The notes: generated from the letters alone by a model not told the origin. DNA of 64,000 nt from Nocardia farcinica (GCF_001182745.1 NZ_LN868939.1:992001-1056000); one strand, 5' to 3'; positions 28,312 to 39,942 are shown, counted from the first letter of the stretch. A program made the numbers and translations.

Positions 28312-29484
28312 ATGGATTCGCGGTCCGTCGCTCTGATCCGAACGACGTTCAAGGCGGTCGCCGCGGACGATGCGGGACCGGACGAGCTGGCCAGGACGTT
28401 CTACGCGATCCTGTTCACCGACCACCCACAGATCCGCGACTTCTTCCCCGCCGCGATGGACGTCCAGCGCGACCGGCTGGTGAAGGCCATCTCCTATGCG
28501 CTCGACCGCCTGGAGGAGCCGGACAAACTGCTGCCCTTCCTCGCCCAACTCGGCCGTGACCACCGCAAATACGGCGTGCGCCGCGAGCACTACGCCGCCG
28601 TCGCCGGCTCGCTCAAGGCCGCGGTGCGACGATGCGCGGGCACCGAGATGTGGACCGACGAGGTGGACCGCGCCTGGGACGAGGGCCTGGCGCTGATCTC
28701 CGAGGCCATGATCGGCGCGGCCGAGAAGGAGACTTCGCCGTCGGCGTGGACCGGGCGCGTCGTCGAAACCCGCCAGGTGTTGCGCAATCTCACGATCGTC
28801 CGGCTGCAACTGGACCAGCCGATGGAATACGCCGCAGGCCAGTACATGAGCGTCCAGATTCCCTCCCGGCCACGGATGTGGCGGTATCTCTCGCCCGCCG
28901 TTCCGGCGAATCCGCAGGGCGAGATCGAATTCCACGTCCGCAGCATCCTCGGTGGCTGGGTGAGCCCCGCGGTGGTGAGTCAGACCCGCGTCGGCGACCA
29001 GTGGCTGATCGGCTCACCGCTGGGCGGGCTGGGCGTCCCGCGCAATGCCAAACGCAAGATGCTGATGATCGGTTGCGGTACCGGTATCGCGCCGTTGCGC
29101 GCGCAATTGCTGGAAATGGCACAGCGGCGCAGTAATCCCAAGGTGCACCTGTTCGTCGGCGGTCACCACCCGTGCGATCTCTACGATCTGGAGATGCTCA
29201 GCACCCTGGCGGTGACGAACAAGTGGCTCACGGTCACGCCGGTCACCGAGCACGAGGAGAATCCCTGGTGGTTCTACCGCGCTCCGGACGAGCCGGAGCC
29301 GGTGTTCCCCGCGCTCGAACCGCGGCTGACCGGTCAGCTCGGCAAGGTCGTCGCCGAGGCGGGGCCGTGGGCCGACCGTGACGTGCAGATCGCCGGCTCG
29401 CCCTCGATGGTGCAGACCACCAAGTTCCGCCTGATGGCCGCGGGCATCCCGGCCAAGAACATCCGGCACGACCCGCTGTTCTGA
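28312..29484 (+). CDS. Type II flavohemoglobin-like globin-reductase
   Basis: 390 residues. Globin domain 1-140 (RTFYAILFTDHPQIRDFFP; proximal region QLGRDHRKYGVRREHY), then a ferredoxin-NADP-reductase-like module with an FAD site (MWRYLSPAVP) and NAD site (MLMIGCGTGIAPLRAQL). Like M. tuberculosis Rv0385, it belongs to the two-domain flavohemoglobins found in actinomycetes, reported to act in electron transfer and D-lactate oxidation rather than as classical NO dioxygenases. Start ATG with GAGG three bases upstream; GTG 28303 is an alternative. A second copy is encoded 1 kb downstream on the other strand. Confidence 0.85.
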   Translation: MDSRSVALIRTTFKAVAADDAGPDELARTFYAILFTDHPQIRDFFPAAMDVQRDRLVKAISYALDRLEEPDKLLPFLAQLGRDHRKYGVRREHYAAVAGSLKAAVRRCAGTEMWTDEVDRAWDEGLALISEAMIGAAEKETSPSAWTGRVVETRQVLRNLTIVRLQLDQPMEYAAGQYMSVQIPSRPRMWRYLSPAVPANPQGEIEFHVRSILGGWVSPAVVSQTRVGDQWLIGSPLGGLGVPRNAKRKMLMIGCGTGIAPLRAQLLEMAQRRSNPKVHLFVGGHHPCDLYDLEMLSTLAVTNKWLTVTPVTEHEENPWWFYRAPDEPEPVFPALEPRLTGQLGKVVAEAGPWADRDVQIAGSPSMVQTTKFRLMAAGIPAKNIRHDPLF

Positions 29485-29488
29485 GCCG

Positions 29489-30265
29489 TCAAACCCCTTC
29501 GTACTGGATGCGGTCGGCGGGAGTGCCGGTCTCGATCAGCCGGTCCACCGTCGCCCGCGTCATGGCCGGTGAGCCGCAGACCAGCACCTGGTGCCGGTCG
29601 AAGGCGCCGTGCGAGCCGACCACGTCGGCCAGGGTGCCCTCGAGCAGGTCGTCGGCCGGGAAATCGATGTCGACGCGCGCGTGCTCGTACCACTCGTCGG
29701 CCCAGTTCGGATCGTCGAGCCGGTCCACCACCGGGATCACCGTCAGCCACGGCAGTTCCGCCGCCAGCAGCACCAGCATGTCCGAGGCATACAGGTCGCG
29801 CGGACTGTGCCCGCCGACGAACAGGTAGGTGCGCGGCGGCTCCGGCGCCCTGGCCAGCTCCAGAATCTGCGCGCGCATCGGCGCCAGCCCGGTGCCACCG
29901 GCGATCATGACCACCTCGTCACCGTCCGGGTCGACGTGGAAGGTGCCCGCGGGCGCGTCGATCCGCCACTCGTCGCCCACCTTGGTGTCGGCGACCAGCG
30001 ACCCACTCAACCAGCCGCCGGGCACCGTGCGCACATGGAACTCCAGCTTGCCGTCCAGCGAGGGCGGCAGCGCCGGGGACAGCCTGCGCCGGACCTCCGG
30101 ATGCTGCGGTGCCCGCACCTGGACCGACTGCCCGGCGCGGAACGGCACGAACTCGCCGATGAGACGGATCACCGCGACGTCGTGACGCAGCCGATGGTGC
30201 CCGACGACCGTTGCGGTCCATTCGCTCTGCGCGACGCCGTTGTCGAGCGCGCCCGGCTCCGTCAT
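29489..30265 (-). CDS. Stand-alone ferredoxin-reductase domain (flavohemoglobin C-terminal half)
   Basis: 258 residues. Same FAD/NAD module as its two neighbours (FAD region RRRLSPALPP, NAD region VVMIAGGTGLAPMRAQILEL, C-terminal LVCGSPAMTRATV), but no globin domain. It may have lost the globin or serve as a separate reductase for another electron acceptor. It lies 43 bases downstream of the minus-strand flavohemoglobin gene, hence probably in one operon. Its stop comes 4 bases after the end of the convergent plus-strand copy. Confidence 0.85.
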   Translation of the reverse strand: MTEPGALDNGVAQSEWTATVVGHHRLRHDVAVIRLIGEFVPFRAGQSVQVRAPQHPEVRRRLSPALPPSLDGKLEFHVRTVPGGWLSGSLVADTKVGDEWRIDAPAGTFHVDPDGDEVVMIAGGTGLAPMRAQILELARAPEPPRTYLFVGGHSPRDLYASDMLVLLAAELPWLTVIPVVDRLDDPNWADEWYEHARVDIDFPADDLLEGTLADVVGSHGAFDRHQVLVCGSPAMTRATVDRLIETGTPADRIQYEGV

Positions 30266-30308
30266 GCGAACTCCTTGTTCTCGCGGTGTGCCCGGCGATT
30301 ATGACCGA

Positions 30309-31466
30309 TCAGATCGGGTCGCTGGTGATGATGTGCTCGGGGGTGCCGACCGCGATCAGCGCGCGGCGGGTGTCGGCGATCATCGGCGCCGATCCGGCGA
30401 TCTGGATCTGGCGGTCCTCCCACGCCCCGAAACTGGCCACCACCGCGCCGAGATTGCCGATCAACGTGCGGTGCATGCCGTAGGGGGCGTCGGTCGCCGG
30501 ATGCGGATACCACCAGGGATTGGTCTTCTGCTCACACACCGGCACGATCGTCAGCCAGGGATTGCTCTGCGAAAGCTGCCACATGTTCTCCACGTCGTAG
30601 AGATCGCACGGGTAGCGGCCGCCGATGAAGAAATGCACCCGCGGGTTCACACCGCGCTGGCTCATCTCGATCAACTGGGCGCGCAGCGGCGCGATACCGG
30701 TCCCCGCGCCGATCATCAGCACGTCCTTGCCGCTGTTGCGATCCACGTGCAGCCCGCCCAACGGTCCGCCGATCAGCCAGCGGTCCCCGACCTGGGTTTC
30801 GTTGACGATGGCCGGACTCACCCAGCCGCCGCGCACCTTCCGCACATGGAATTCGATCTCGCCGTACGGGTTCGAGGGAATCGCGGGGGAGAAGTAACGC
30901 CACATCTTCGGCCGCTGCGGCACCGCCACCGGTACGTATTGCCCGGCCTGGTAGGGCACCGGGGTGTCGGACTGCAAGCGCACGATCGCCAGGTCGTCGA
31001 GAACCCGCCGGTGCCCGACGACGGTGGCCTCCCAATACGGCTGCGAGGTGTCGGAATTGGCGCCGATCGCCATCGACGCCGAGATGAGGATGCCGACATC
31101 GCGCCAGCCCTCCTCGAGTTCCCGCGTCCAGGCCGGGCCGTTGTAGGTACGGAAGGCGTCGAGCAGCGCCCGGCCCGCCAAATCGTAATGCGCCGCCTCG
31201 ACGCCGTATTTTCGGTGATCGCGCGCCAATTGTTCGAGAAAGTTCTGTGCCCGGTCCCAGTCCTCGAGGTGATCGAGTACGAACTGGATCGCCGTGGTCA
31301 GCCGCTTGGGCTGCATGTCCATCGCCGGTGGGAAGAGGTCACGAAGCCCGGGGTTCTCGGCGAACAGATGACCATAGAACGCACTGATCAACCGCTCGGG
31401 TCCGTGCGGTGAGTCGATCACCTCACGGAGATTGGCGCGGACCAGCGCTGCCGAACGCGCATCCAC
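30309..31466 (-). CDS. Type II flavohemoglobin-like protein, Rv0385 positional counterpart
   Basis: 385 residues from GTG 31466, which has AAAGGAAG nine bases upstream and aligns with the start of its paralogue (VDARSAALVR against MDSRSVALIR). ATG 31601 would give 430 residues. Globin domain (SAFYGHLFAENPGLRDLFPP; QLARDHRKYGVEAAHY), FAD region (MWRYFSPAIPS) and NAD region (VLMIGAGTGIAPLRAQLIEM). Divergent from clpB exactly as Rv0385/Rv0384c are in M. tuberculosis. The electron-donor and acceptor roles are inferred from the family. Confidence 0.85.
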   Translation of the reverse strand: MDARSAALVRANLREVIDSPHGPERLISAFYGHLFAENPGLRDLFPPAMDMQPKRLTTAIQFVLDHLEDWDRAQNFLEQLARDHRKYGVEAAHYDLAGRALLDAFRTYNGPAWTRELEEGWRDVGILISASMAIGANSDTSQPYWEATVVGHRRVLDDLAIVRLQSDTPVPYQAGQYVPVAVPQRPKMWRYFSPAIPSNPYGEIEFHVRKVRGGWVSPAIVNETQVGDRWLIGGPLGGLHVDRNSGKDVLMIGAGTGIAPLRAQLIEMSQRGVNPRVHFFIGGRYPCDLYDVENMWQLSQSNPWLTIVPVCEQKTNPWWYPHPATDAPYGMHRTLIGNLGAVVASFGAWEDRQIQIAGSAPMIADTRRALIAVGTPEHIITSDPI

Positions 31467-31630
31467 GACGAGGAGCTTCCTTTCTACCCGCGACAGCTGC
31501 GCATTCGTTGGGGTCGTGCGCAGGGACCGGCCGTGCGGTCCATCGGATTCAGTATCCCCGAAAAACCCGAGGTCGTGTGACCCGATATCAGAACCGGACA
31601 TGGCCGATACCACGGGGGCCGCGCGGACGG

Positions 31631-31834
31631 CTACGGCGCGGCGCCGATGCTCCCGTCGATCCGCTGCACCCGCCCGTACCGGTCGAAGGAGAACGTCGCG
31701 GTCAGCCCCGGTACGTCGACCGCGAGCTCCGACCAGTCCTGGCTCCACTGCGCCGCCAGTCCCCGCTTGGTCACATAGCTGTGCAGGGCACGGCGATGGT
31801 CGCTGACTGTCGGCAGCGTCAGACCCTCCTGCAT
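31631..31834 (-). CDS. Possible small protein between flavohemoglobin and clpB genes
   Basis: 67-residue frame, MQEGLTLPTVSDHRRALHSY... ending RVQRIDGSIGAAP. Composition is protein-like (aromatic, balanced charge), unlike the Arg/Pro-rich shadows common here. No Shine-Dalgarno, no recognised family. It could be a remnant or a short regulator; a GTG immediately before the ATG is an alternative start. The remaining gap (31467-31630 and 31835-31952) shows no other gene. Confidence 0.4.
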   Translation of the reverse strand: MQEGLTLPTVSDHRRALHSYVTKRGLAAQWSQDWSELAVDVPGLTATFSFDRYGRVQRIDGSIGAAP

Positions 31835-31952
31835 CACCCGGAGGGGCGCTCGCGGTCGTGCCGAACCGTTCGCCCGCCCCGCTCTGCCTCGTTCCGCGGG
31901 CCGCCGTCCGGCCCCACCCCGGCGTAGCGTCGAGGTGCGGGAAAATCTAAAC

Positions 31953-31984
31953 TTGAGCGGAACAGACTCAACCTCTCCCACGTT
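31953..31984 (+). promoter_or_regulatory. clpB promoter: HAIR box inside a sigma-H-type promoter
   Basis: TTGAGC-N7-ACTCAA (31953-31971) is a HAIR operator with one mismatch. GGAACA (31959) - 16 bases - CGTT (31981) fits the sigma-H/sigma-E consensus, and its -35 lies inside the HAIR box, so repression and stress activation meet at one site. Confidence 0.75.
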
Positions 31985-32047
31985 GGATCCGGTAGGAGCA
32001 GTAGAGCCGCGGCCCTACTGCACAGGCGACTAGTAGGAAGGTGTCCC

Positions 32048-34609
<2,562 letters not shown>

Positions 34610-34614
34610 TCACC

Positions 34615-34650
34615 GAACGTCCCCATCGGCGCACGCCGGTGGGGACGTTC
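34615..34650 (+). terminator. Hairpin after clpB
   Basis: GAACGTCCCCA / TGGGGACGTTC stem with an inner CGGC/GCCG pairing, starting six bases after the stop. Confidence 0.65.
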
Positions 34651-34725
34651 CGCGTGCCCGGCACGGTGGACACAGCCGGGCCGAAGGTGCGGCGAATCGC
34701 ATCCCGCGCCCCTAGTCTGGGAGGC

Positions 34726-35520
34726 ATGACCAACCCGAAGGATCCCTGGGGGCAGCGGCCGGAGGACGCGCCGACCGAACACCTCGGTCCGCCCGGGTAC
34801 GGTCAGCAGTACCAGCACGGCGGCGTGGAGTATCCGCCGACCGAGCACTACGACCCGTGGTCGGCGCCGCCACCGCCGAACGCGACCCGCGAGTTCCCGC
34901 CGATGGACACGCAGTGGGGCGCCTACGAGAGCGGGGCGCAGCCGGCCGGCCAGTGGACCGGCAACCAGTGGGTCGGCGCGTCCGGGCAGCAACCACCGGG
35001 GCAGCAGCCGCCCGGCGGACAGTTTCCGCCGCAGCAGGAACCGCCCAAGCGCAACACCGGGCTGTGGATCGCGCTCGGCCTGGGCGTGGTGGCGTTGGTC
35101 GCCGTGGTGGGCGTCGCGGCGGGCATGCTGCTCGGCGGCGACGACGAGGACACCGCGGCCGCAGGCACCAGCACCACGCACACCCTGCCGTTCCCCACGG
35201 CGGGGCCGAGCACCACCGGGGAACTACCCGGTCTGCCCGTGCCGAGCGGGCTGCCCGGCCTGCCCGAGATGGACGGGCTCGGCGCGACCATGGGCACCAT
35301 CACCGCCAACGACGGCGGCACCCTCACCCTCAGCACCGTCGCGGGCGGCACCGTGACGGTGCGGACCGACGCGAGCACCCAGGTGATCTCGCTGTCCGGG
35401 GTGACGCCCGGCGATCTGCCGGTCGGTGACATGGTGATGGTGCAGGGCGACAAGGGCCAGGACGGCTCGATCACGGCGAAGATCATCATCAGTACCGCGT
35501 TGCCGGGCGGCGGACGATGA
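34726..35520 (+). CDS. Single-pass membrane protein with DUF5666-like outer domain
   Basis: 264 residues. Cytosolic N-terminal 105 residues are Pro/Gln/Gly-rich and disordered. One membrane helix follows (LWIALGLGVVALVAVVGVAA), then a Ser/Thr/Pro linker and a C-terminal small beta-domain (MGTITANDGGTLTLSTVAGG, VTVRTDASTQVI) of the DUF5666 / OB-fold kind. Function unknown. GGGAGG five bases before the ATG decides the start; TAGTCT upstream is a possible -10. It precedes ttfA by 23 bases, suggesting co-transcription. Confidence 0.85.
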   Translation: MTNPKDPWGQRPEDAPTEHLGPPGYGQQYQHGGVEYPPTEHYDPWSAPPPPNATREFPPMDTQWGAYESGAQPAGQWTGNQWVGASGQQPPGQQPPGGQFPPQQEPPKRNTGLWIALGLGVVALVAVVGVAAGMLLGGDDEDTAAAGTSTTHTLPFPTAGPSTTGELPGLPVPSGLPGLPEMDGLGATMGTITANDGGTLTLSTVAGGTVTVRTDASTQVISLSGVTPGDLPVGDMVMVQGDKGQDGSITAKIIISTALPGGGR

Positions 35521-35543
35521 CCGGGATATTAGGGTAGACCGCG

Positions 35544-36605
35544 ATGACGGCTATGTGGTTCGGATTGGCGGCGATCGCGCTGGTGGGTGCGATCGTGCTG
35601 CTCTATTTCGATCGGGTCCAGCGGCAGCGCTCCGGGCACGCGCGACAGGTGTGGGCCAAGGCCCAGGGATACACCTACGTGTCGGTGGAGCCCGCGCTCA
35701 CCTCGACGTGGCGGCGCGGCGCGCTGGCCAAGCTCGGCTACCTCTCGGCGGTCGACGTGGTGACCGGCATCCGCAAGGGCGAGAAGTTCGTTTTGTTCGA
35801 TCTCGAGGACGCCGCGACGCTGGTGGCCGTGCGCCGCCAGATCGGCTCCGACATCGACATCGACATGCGGCTCAAGACCGCCTCCCCGCCCAAGGACGCC
35901 GACCTGGAACTGCTGGGCGCCATCGGCGACCGGGTGGTCTTCGCGACCAATCCGGAGATCGCCCGGCACGCGGTGGACCAGCGGATGGTCGCCTTCATCG
36001 AGACGCTGCCCGACACCGTGCAGATGCTCTGGAGCGAGGGCAACTGGACCCTGGGCATGCTCAACGTCGGCACGTCGGCCCGCGACTGGGAGACCGCGAT
36101 CGACGTGGTGTTGCGCCTGTCCGGCCTGCTGCACGTGCTGCCGCCGGTCAGCGAACCGCGCCCGAACGACGAGGACCGTCGGCGTCCCCGCCCGCCCGCC
36201 CGCTCCCGCGAACCCGAGTTCGACGACGAGACCGATTGGCGCGACGAGGAATCCGACGACGACCGGTTCGACGACGGTCGCCCGGCCGACCGGACGTTCG
36301 ACGACCGGGCAGTCGATGCCGACGAGTTCGGTCCCGACGAGCTCGATGCCGGCGGACCGGACGCCGACGAAGCCGCGCCCCGCCCGGAGCGCCGCGCCGA
36401 ACCCGCCGACTCGCGCCGCCCCTCGCTGGCCGTGGTCCCCGACGCCCGCAGGCGCGAGCCCGCCGAGGACCGCGAAGACGCCGACCGCCCCGACGACCGC
36501 GAACCCCGCGAGCCCTCGGAGCCCGCCGCGCCGCGCTCCGGGGAGCGCCCGGGCGGCCCGTTCCACCCCGGCTTCCGCCCCTACCAGGGTCCTGTCCCGC
36601 AGTGA
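35544..36605 (+). CDS. ttfA: TtfA-like membrane protein
   Basis: 353 residues. One N-terminal membrane helix (FGLAAIALVGAIVLLYF), a conserved cytosolic domain to about residue 200, then a highly charged Asp/Glu/Arg/Pro tail that looks disordered. Position between clpB and pyrE is that of M. tuberculosis Rv0383c (TtfA), which binds MmpL3 and is needed for trehalose monomycolate transport. The identification rests on position and architecture rather than on motifs. The disordered tail seems longer than in mycobacteria. Confidence 0.68.
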   Translation: MTAMWFGLAAIALVGAIVLLYFDRVQRQRSGHARQVWAKAQGYTYVSVEPALTSTWRRGALAKLGYLSAVDVVTGIRKGEKFVLFDLEDAATLVAVRRQIGSDIDIDMRLKTASPPKDADLELLGAIGDRVVFATNPEIARHAVDQRMVAFIETLPDTVQMLWSEGNWTLGMLNVGTSARDWETAIDVVLRLSGLLHVLPPVSEPRPNDEDRRRPRPPARSREPEFDDETDWRDEESDDDRFDDGRPADRTFDDRAVDADEFGPDELDAGGPDADEAAPRPERRAEPADSRRPSLAVVPDARRREPAEDREDADRPDDREPREPSEPAAPRSGERPGGPFHPGFRPYQGPVPQ

Positions 36606-36638
36606 CCGCCCCGACGCACCGCTGATCGGATTGCCTCG

Positions 36639-37451
36639 ATGACCGACAGTCCCGCCCCCGCACGCCTGCCCGGTGCCACCCGGCCCGTCGCCCTGATCAC
36701 CGGACCCACCTCCGGCATCGGCCACGGCTACGCCACCCGACTGGCCTCGCTCGGCTACGACCTGGTGCTCGTCGCCCGTGACGCCGACCGGCTGCACGAC
36801 CTGGCCGCCGAGCTGGAACGCCGATACGCCACCCGCTCGGAGGTGCTCACCGCCGACCTGGCCGTGGCGCACGACCGTGAGCGGGTCGCCGCACGGGCCG
36901 CCGACGGCATCGAATTCCTCGTCAACAACGCGGGATTCGCGCACTCCGGCGAATTCTGGACGTTGCCCTACGAGCAGCTGCAGGCCCAGCTCGACGTCAA
37001 CGTCACCGCCGTGCTGCAACTCACCCACGCCGCGCTACCCGCCATGATCGCCGCCGCCAAGGGGTCGATCGTCAACGTCGCCAGTGTCGCGGGCCTGATC
37101 CCCGGCCGCGGCTCGACCTATTCGGCCTCCAAGGCCTACGTCGTATCCTTCACCGAGGGGTTGGCCGGCGGACTCGCCGGAACCGGTGTGCGGATCCAGG
37201 CGCTGTGCCCGGGGTTCGTGCGCACCGAGTTCCATCGGCGGGCAGGCATCGAGATGTCCTCGCTGCCCGAGCCGTTGTGGCTCTCGGTCGACCAGGTCGT
37301 CAGCGGCTCGCTGCGCGATCTGGACGCCGACCGCGTGATCAGCGTGCCCGGCGTGCAGTACAAGGTGCTCACCACCGCGGCCGGACTCATCCCGCGGGCC
37401 CTGCAGGTCCGAATGAACCGGGGCCTGTTCAACTCACGCGGAAGGACATAG
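36639..37451 (+). CDS. Short-chain dehydrogenase/reductase
   Basis: 270 residues. Classical SDR: cofactor motif TGPTSGIG (residue 21), NNAG, catalytic serine region NVASVAG and YSASK (Tyr/Lys pair), then LCPGFVRTEFH. Preference for NADPH is suggested by the basic residue after the second strand (VARDADR). Substrate unknown; SDRs of this type (SadH-like) often reduce ketones in lipid metabolism. It lies 33 bases after ttfA and 7 before pyrE, in one operon. Confidence 0.9.
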   Translation: MTDSPAPARLPGATRPVALITGPTSGIGHGYATRLASLGYDLVLVARDADRLHDLAAELERRYATRSEVLTADLAVAHDRERVAARAADGIEFLVNNAGFAHSGEFWTLPYEQLQAQLDVNVTAVLQLTHAALPAMIAAAKGSIVNVASVAGLIPGRGSTYSASKAYVVSFTEGLAGGLAGTGVRIQALCPGFVRTEFHRRAGIEMSSLPEPLWLSVDQVVSGSLRDLDADRVISVPGVQYKVLTTAAGLIPRALQVRMNRGLFNSRGRT

Positions 37452-37458
37452 ACGACAG

Positions 37459-38031
37459 ATGATGGATCAGGCGAGGGTCACGCGGCCCGAGCTGACCGGC
37501 GGCGACCGCGACGCGCTGGCCGCCCTGGTGCGCGAGCTGGCCGTCGTGCACGGCAAGGTGACGCTCTCCTCCGGCAAGGAGGCCGACTACTACGTCGACC
37601 TGCGCCGGGCGACCCTGCACCACGAGGCCGGTCCGTTGATCGGCAAACTGCTGCGCGAGCTGGTCGCCGACTGGGATTTCGACGCCGTCGGCGGCCTCAC
37701 CATGGGCGCCGACCCGGTCGCGCTGGCCGTGCTGCACGCACCGGGCCGTCCGATCGACGCGTTCGTGGTGCGCAAGGCCGCCAAGACCCACGGCATGCAG
37801 CGGCAGATCGAAGGCCCCGACGTCACCGGCAAGCGGGTGCTGGTCGTCGAAGACACCACCACCACCGGCAATTCCCCGCTCACCGCCGTGCGCGCGCTGC
37901 GCGAGGCCGGGGCGACCGTGGTGGGCGTGGCCACGGTGGTGGACCGGGAAACCGGCGCCGACCAGGTGATCGCGGCCGAGGGGCTGGAGTATCGGTCGAT
38001 CCTCGGACTGAAGGATCTGGCGCTGGGTTAG
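37459..38031 (+). CDS. pyrE: Orotate phosphoribosyltransferase
   Basis: 190 residues. Converts orotate and PRPP to orotidine monophosphate in pyrimidine synthesis. PRPP-binding motif VLVVEDTTTTGNS, substrate loop KAAKTHGMQRQIEG, and family segment SGKEADYYVDLRRATL. ATGATG gives two possible starts, 37459 and 37462. In M. tuberculosis, pyrE (Rv0382c) is likewise next to ttfA. Confidence 0.95.
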   Translation: MMDQARVTRPELTGGDRDALAALVRELAVVHGKVTLSSGKEADYYVDLRRATLHHEAGPLIGKLLRELVADWDFDAVGGLTMGADPVALAVLHAPGRPIDAFVVRKAAKTHGMQRQIEGPDVTGKRVLVVEDTTTTGNSPLTAVRALREAGATVVGVATVVDRETGADQVIAAEGLEYRSILGLKDLALG

Positions 38032-38083
38032 CCTGGACGTCGGCAAGTGTGTCGGTGTGGTTTGAAGGACGTGTGAGTCACCT

Positions 38084-39148
38084 GTGGTGAGCATTGCAGT
38101 GAATAAGGGTCGCGAGAATGTTGCGATGCTCGGTATCGGGGCTTACCGACCGCAGCGCATCGTCAGCAATGACGAGGTGTGCGAGGTCCTCGACTCGACC
38201 GACCAGTGGATCTACGAGCGCACCGGCATCCGTAACCGGCGCTGGATCAGCGGCGACGAGACGTTGCGCTCCATCGCCGCCGCCGCGGGTGAGCGCGCGC
38301 TGAACAACACCGGCATCGACCGGTCCAAGATCGGCGCGCTGATCCTGTGCACCTCGAGCTGGCTCAAGCTCACGCCGCACGGCGCCCCGACCGTGGCCTC
38401 CGACCTGGGGATGAACGGCATCGCCGCCTTCGACCTCACCTCCGGCTGCGGCGGCTTCGGCTACGGCCTCGGGGTGGCCGCCGATCTGATCCGCGCGGGC
38501 TCGGCCGAATACGTGCTGGTGATCGGCGCCGAGACGATGACCGTCGGCCTCGACCCGACCGACCGCGGCACCGCCATGATCTTCGGCGACGGTGCGGGCG
38601 CGGTCGTGGTCGGCCCCAGCGAGGAGAACGGCATCTCCCCGACGGTGTGGGGCAGCGACGGCGAGAACGCCGAAGCCATCGCCCAGGACGTCGACTTCCT
38701 CGAGTTCATGAACAAGGCGCAGGCCCTGCAGGGCACCGACCCGGCCGTGGAGCCGGTGGGCCGGATGTCGCTGCGCATGGAGGGTCCGCGGGTGTTCCGG
38801 TGGGCGGCCGTCACCCTGCCGCGCGCGCTGGCCAGCGCCCTCGAGGTCTCCGGTGTCTCCAAGGAGGACATCGAGGTCTTCGTCCCGCACCAGGCCAACG
38901 CCCGGATCAACGAGTTGATGAAGAAGAACCTCGGGCTCGCCGACGACATCCCGATGGCCAACGACATCGAGAACACCGGCAACACCTCCGCCGCCTCCAT
39001 CCCGCTGGCCATGGAGGAGATGCTGGTCACCGGCAAGGCCAAGGGCGGTCAGCTCGCGCTGCTGCTCGGCTTCGGTGCCGGGCTGAGCTACGCGGGCCAG
39101 GTCGTCACCCTGCCGCCCGCCCCGAAAGAGGCCAGCTTCAGTGTCTGA
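38084..39148 (+). CDS. fabH: 3-oxoacyl-ACP synthase III (FabH family)
   Basis: 354 residues. Condenses an acyl-CoA primer with malonyl-ACP. The Cys-His-Asn triad is visible: TSGCGGFGYG, VPHQANARI and NTGNTSAAS. The catalytic segment SGCGG differs from the common ACSGF, which may alter primer choice. The GTG start gives an N-terminus of the length seen in mycobacterial FabH; Shine-Dalgarno is weak. Overlaps the next gene by eight bases. With the fused HadAB-type dehydratase elsewhere in the window it may feed long-chain or mycolic acid elongation (inference). Confidence 0.88.
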   Translation: MVSIAVNKGRENVAMLGIGAYRPQRIVSNDEVCEVLDSTDQWIYERTGIRNRRWISGDETLRSIAAAAGERALNNTGIDRSKIGALILCTSSWLKLTPHGAPTVASDLGMNGIAAFDLTSGCGGFGYGLGVAADLIRAGSAEYVLVIGAETMTVGLDPTDRGTAMIFGDGAGAVVVGPSEENGISPTVWGSDGENAEAIAQDVDFLEFMNKAQALQGTDPAVEPVGRMSLRMEGPRVFRWAAVTLPRALASALEVSGVSKEDIEVFVPHQANARINELMKKNLGLADDIPMANDIENTGNTSAASIPLAMEEMLVTGKAKGGQLALLLGFGAGLSYAGQVVTLPPAPKEASFSV

Positions 39149-39863
39149 TCGGCGGGTGCGATCCGATCGGCGGGTGCGCCCGTTGCGCGCGGGCTTCCTC
39201 GCGGCCGCCGCGGTGACCGTCTACGGCGCCGCCACCGGCCGCGACACGCTCCAGTGGCTGGCCAAACCGCTGATGATGCCGCTGCTGGCCGCCGACGTGG
39301 CCACCGGCGGCGCCGACATCGAGCCGGGCGAGCGCACCGTGCTGCTCGCCTCCCTCGGCGCCGCCACCGTCGGCGACGTCCTGCTCATCGACCCCGACGA
39401 CGACCGTCGCCTGGTCGCGGGTGCCGCCGCCTTCGCCGTCATGCAGACCGGTTACGCCACCCTGTGGTGGCGGCGCGGCGCCCGCCCCACCCGCCCCGTC
39501 ACCGTGCAACGGCTGGCCGCCTGGCTCGGCGCCGCCGCCCTCCTGCGTGCGAAGGCCCCCACCGTCGCCCTCCCCCTCACCGCCTACGGCGCCACCCTCG
39601 GCACCGCAGGCGTCCTGGCGTCGGACCCCGAACTCGCCCCCGCGGCCCTGACCGTCGGCGGCCTCAACTTCCCCGACTCCGACCCCCGCAGCCGCCTCGC
39701 CCTCGGCTCCCTGCTGTTCACCCTCTCCGACGGCCTCATCGTCCTGCGCCGAATCTTCGCCCGCAGCACCCGATCCCGCCGCACCACCGAAGCCGTCATC
39801 CTCACCACCTACGCCGCCGCCCAATACCTTCTCGCCGACCCCCGAGCCCACACCCGCCCCTGA
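39141..39863 (+). CDS. YhhN-family membrane protein (lysoplasmalogenase-like)
   Basis: 240 residues, about seven or eight membrane helices. Family signatures are LAKPLMMPLLAADV, LGAATVGDVLLI and LLFTLSDGLIVL. Eukaryotic TMEM86 members hydrolyse lysoplasmalogens; bacterial substrates are mostly untested. The GTG start overlaps the fabH stop by eight bases, so translation is coupled. Last conserved gene before the cassette array. Confidence 0.85.
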   Translation: MSDRRVRSDRRVRPLRAGFLAAAAVTVYGAATGRDTLQWLAKPLMMPLLAADVATGGADIEPGERTVLLASLGAATVGDVLLIDPDDDRRLVAGAAAFAVMQTGYATLWWRRGARPTRPVTVQRLAAWLGAAALLRAKAPTVALPLTAYGATLGTAGVLASDPELAPAALTVGGLNFPDSDPRSRLALGSLLFTLSDGLIVLRRIFARSTRSRRTTEAVILTTYAAAQYLLADPRAHTRP

Positions 39864-39871
39864 ACCCACCG

Positions 39872-39901
39872 TTGTCCCCCGCCGAACGGGTTGGTTAGGC
39901 T
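39872..39901 (+). promoter_or_regulatory. Promoter of cassette A, template for the repeated cassette promoters
   Basis: TTGTCC - 18 bases - TAGGCT. The stretch around the -10 (GGGTTGGTTAGGCTCGGACGAG, cited in parts: GGTTGGTTAGGCTCGG) recurs before all five lipoprotein genes: TAGGCT at 41309, 42793, 44210 and 45532, with TTGTGG 18 bases upstream in copies C and E. Confidence 0.6.
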
Positions 39902-39942
39902 CGGACGAGACCTGATCGGCCCGGATCACGGAGGGGGAGCGG

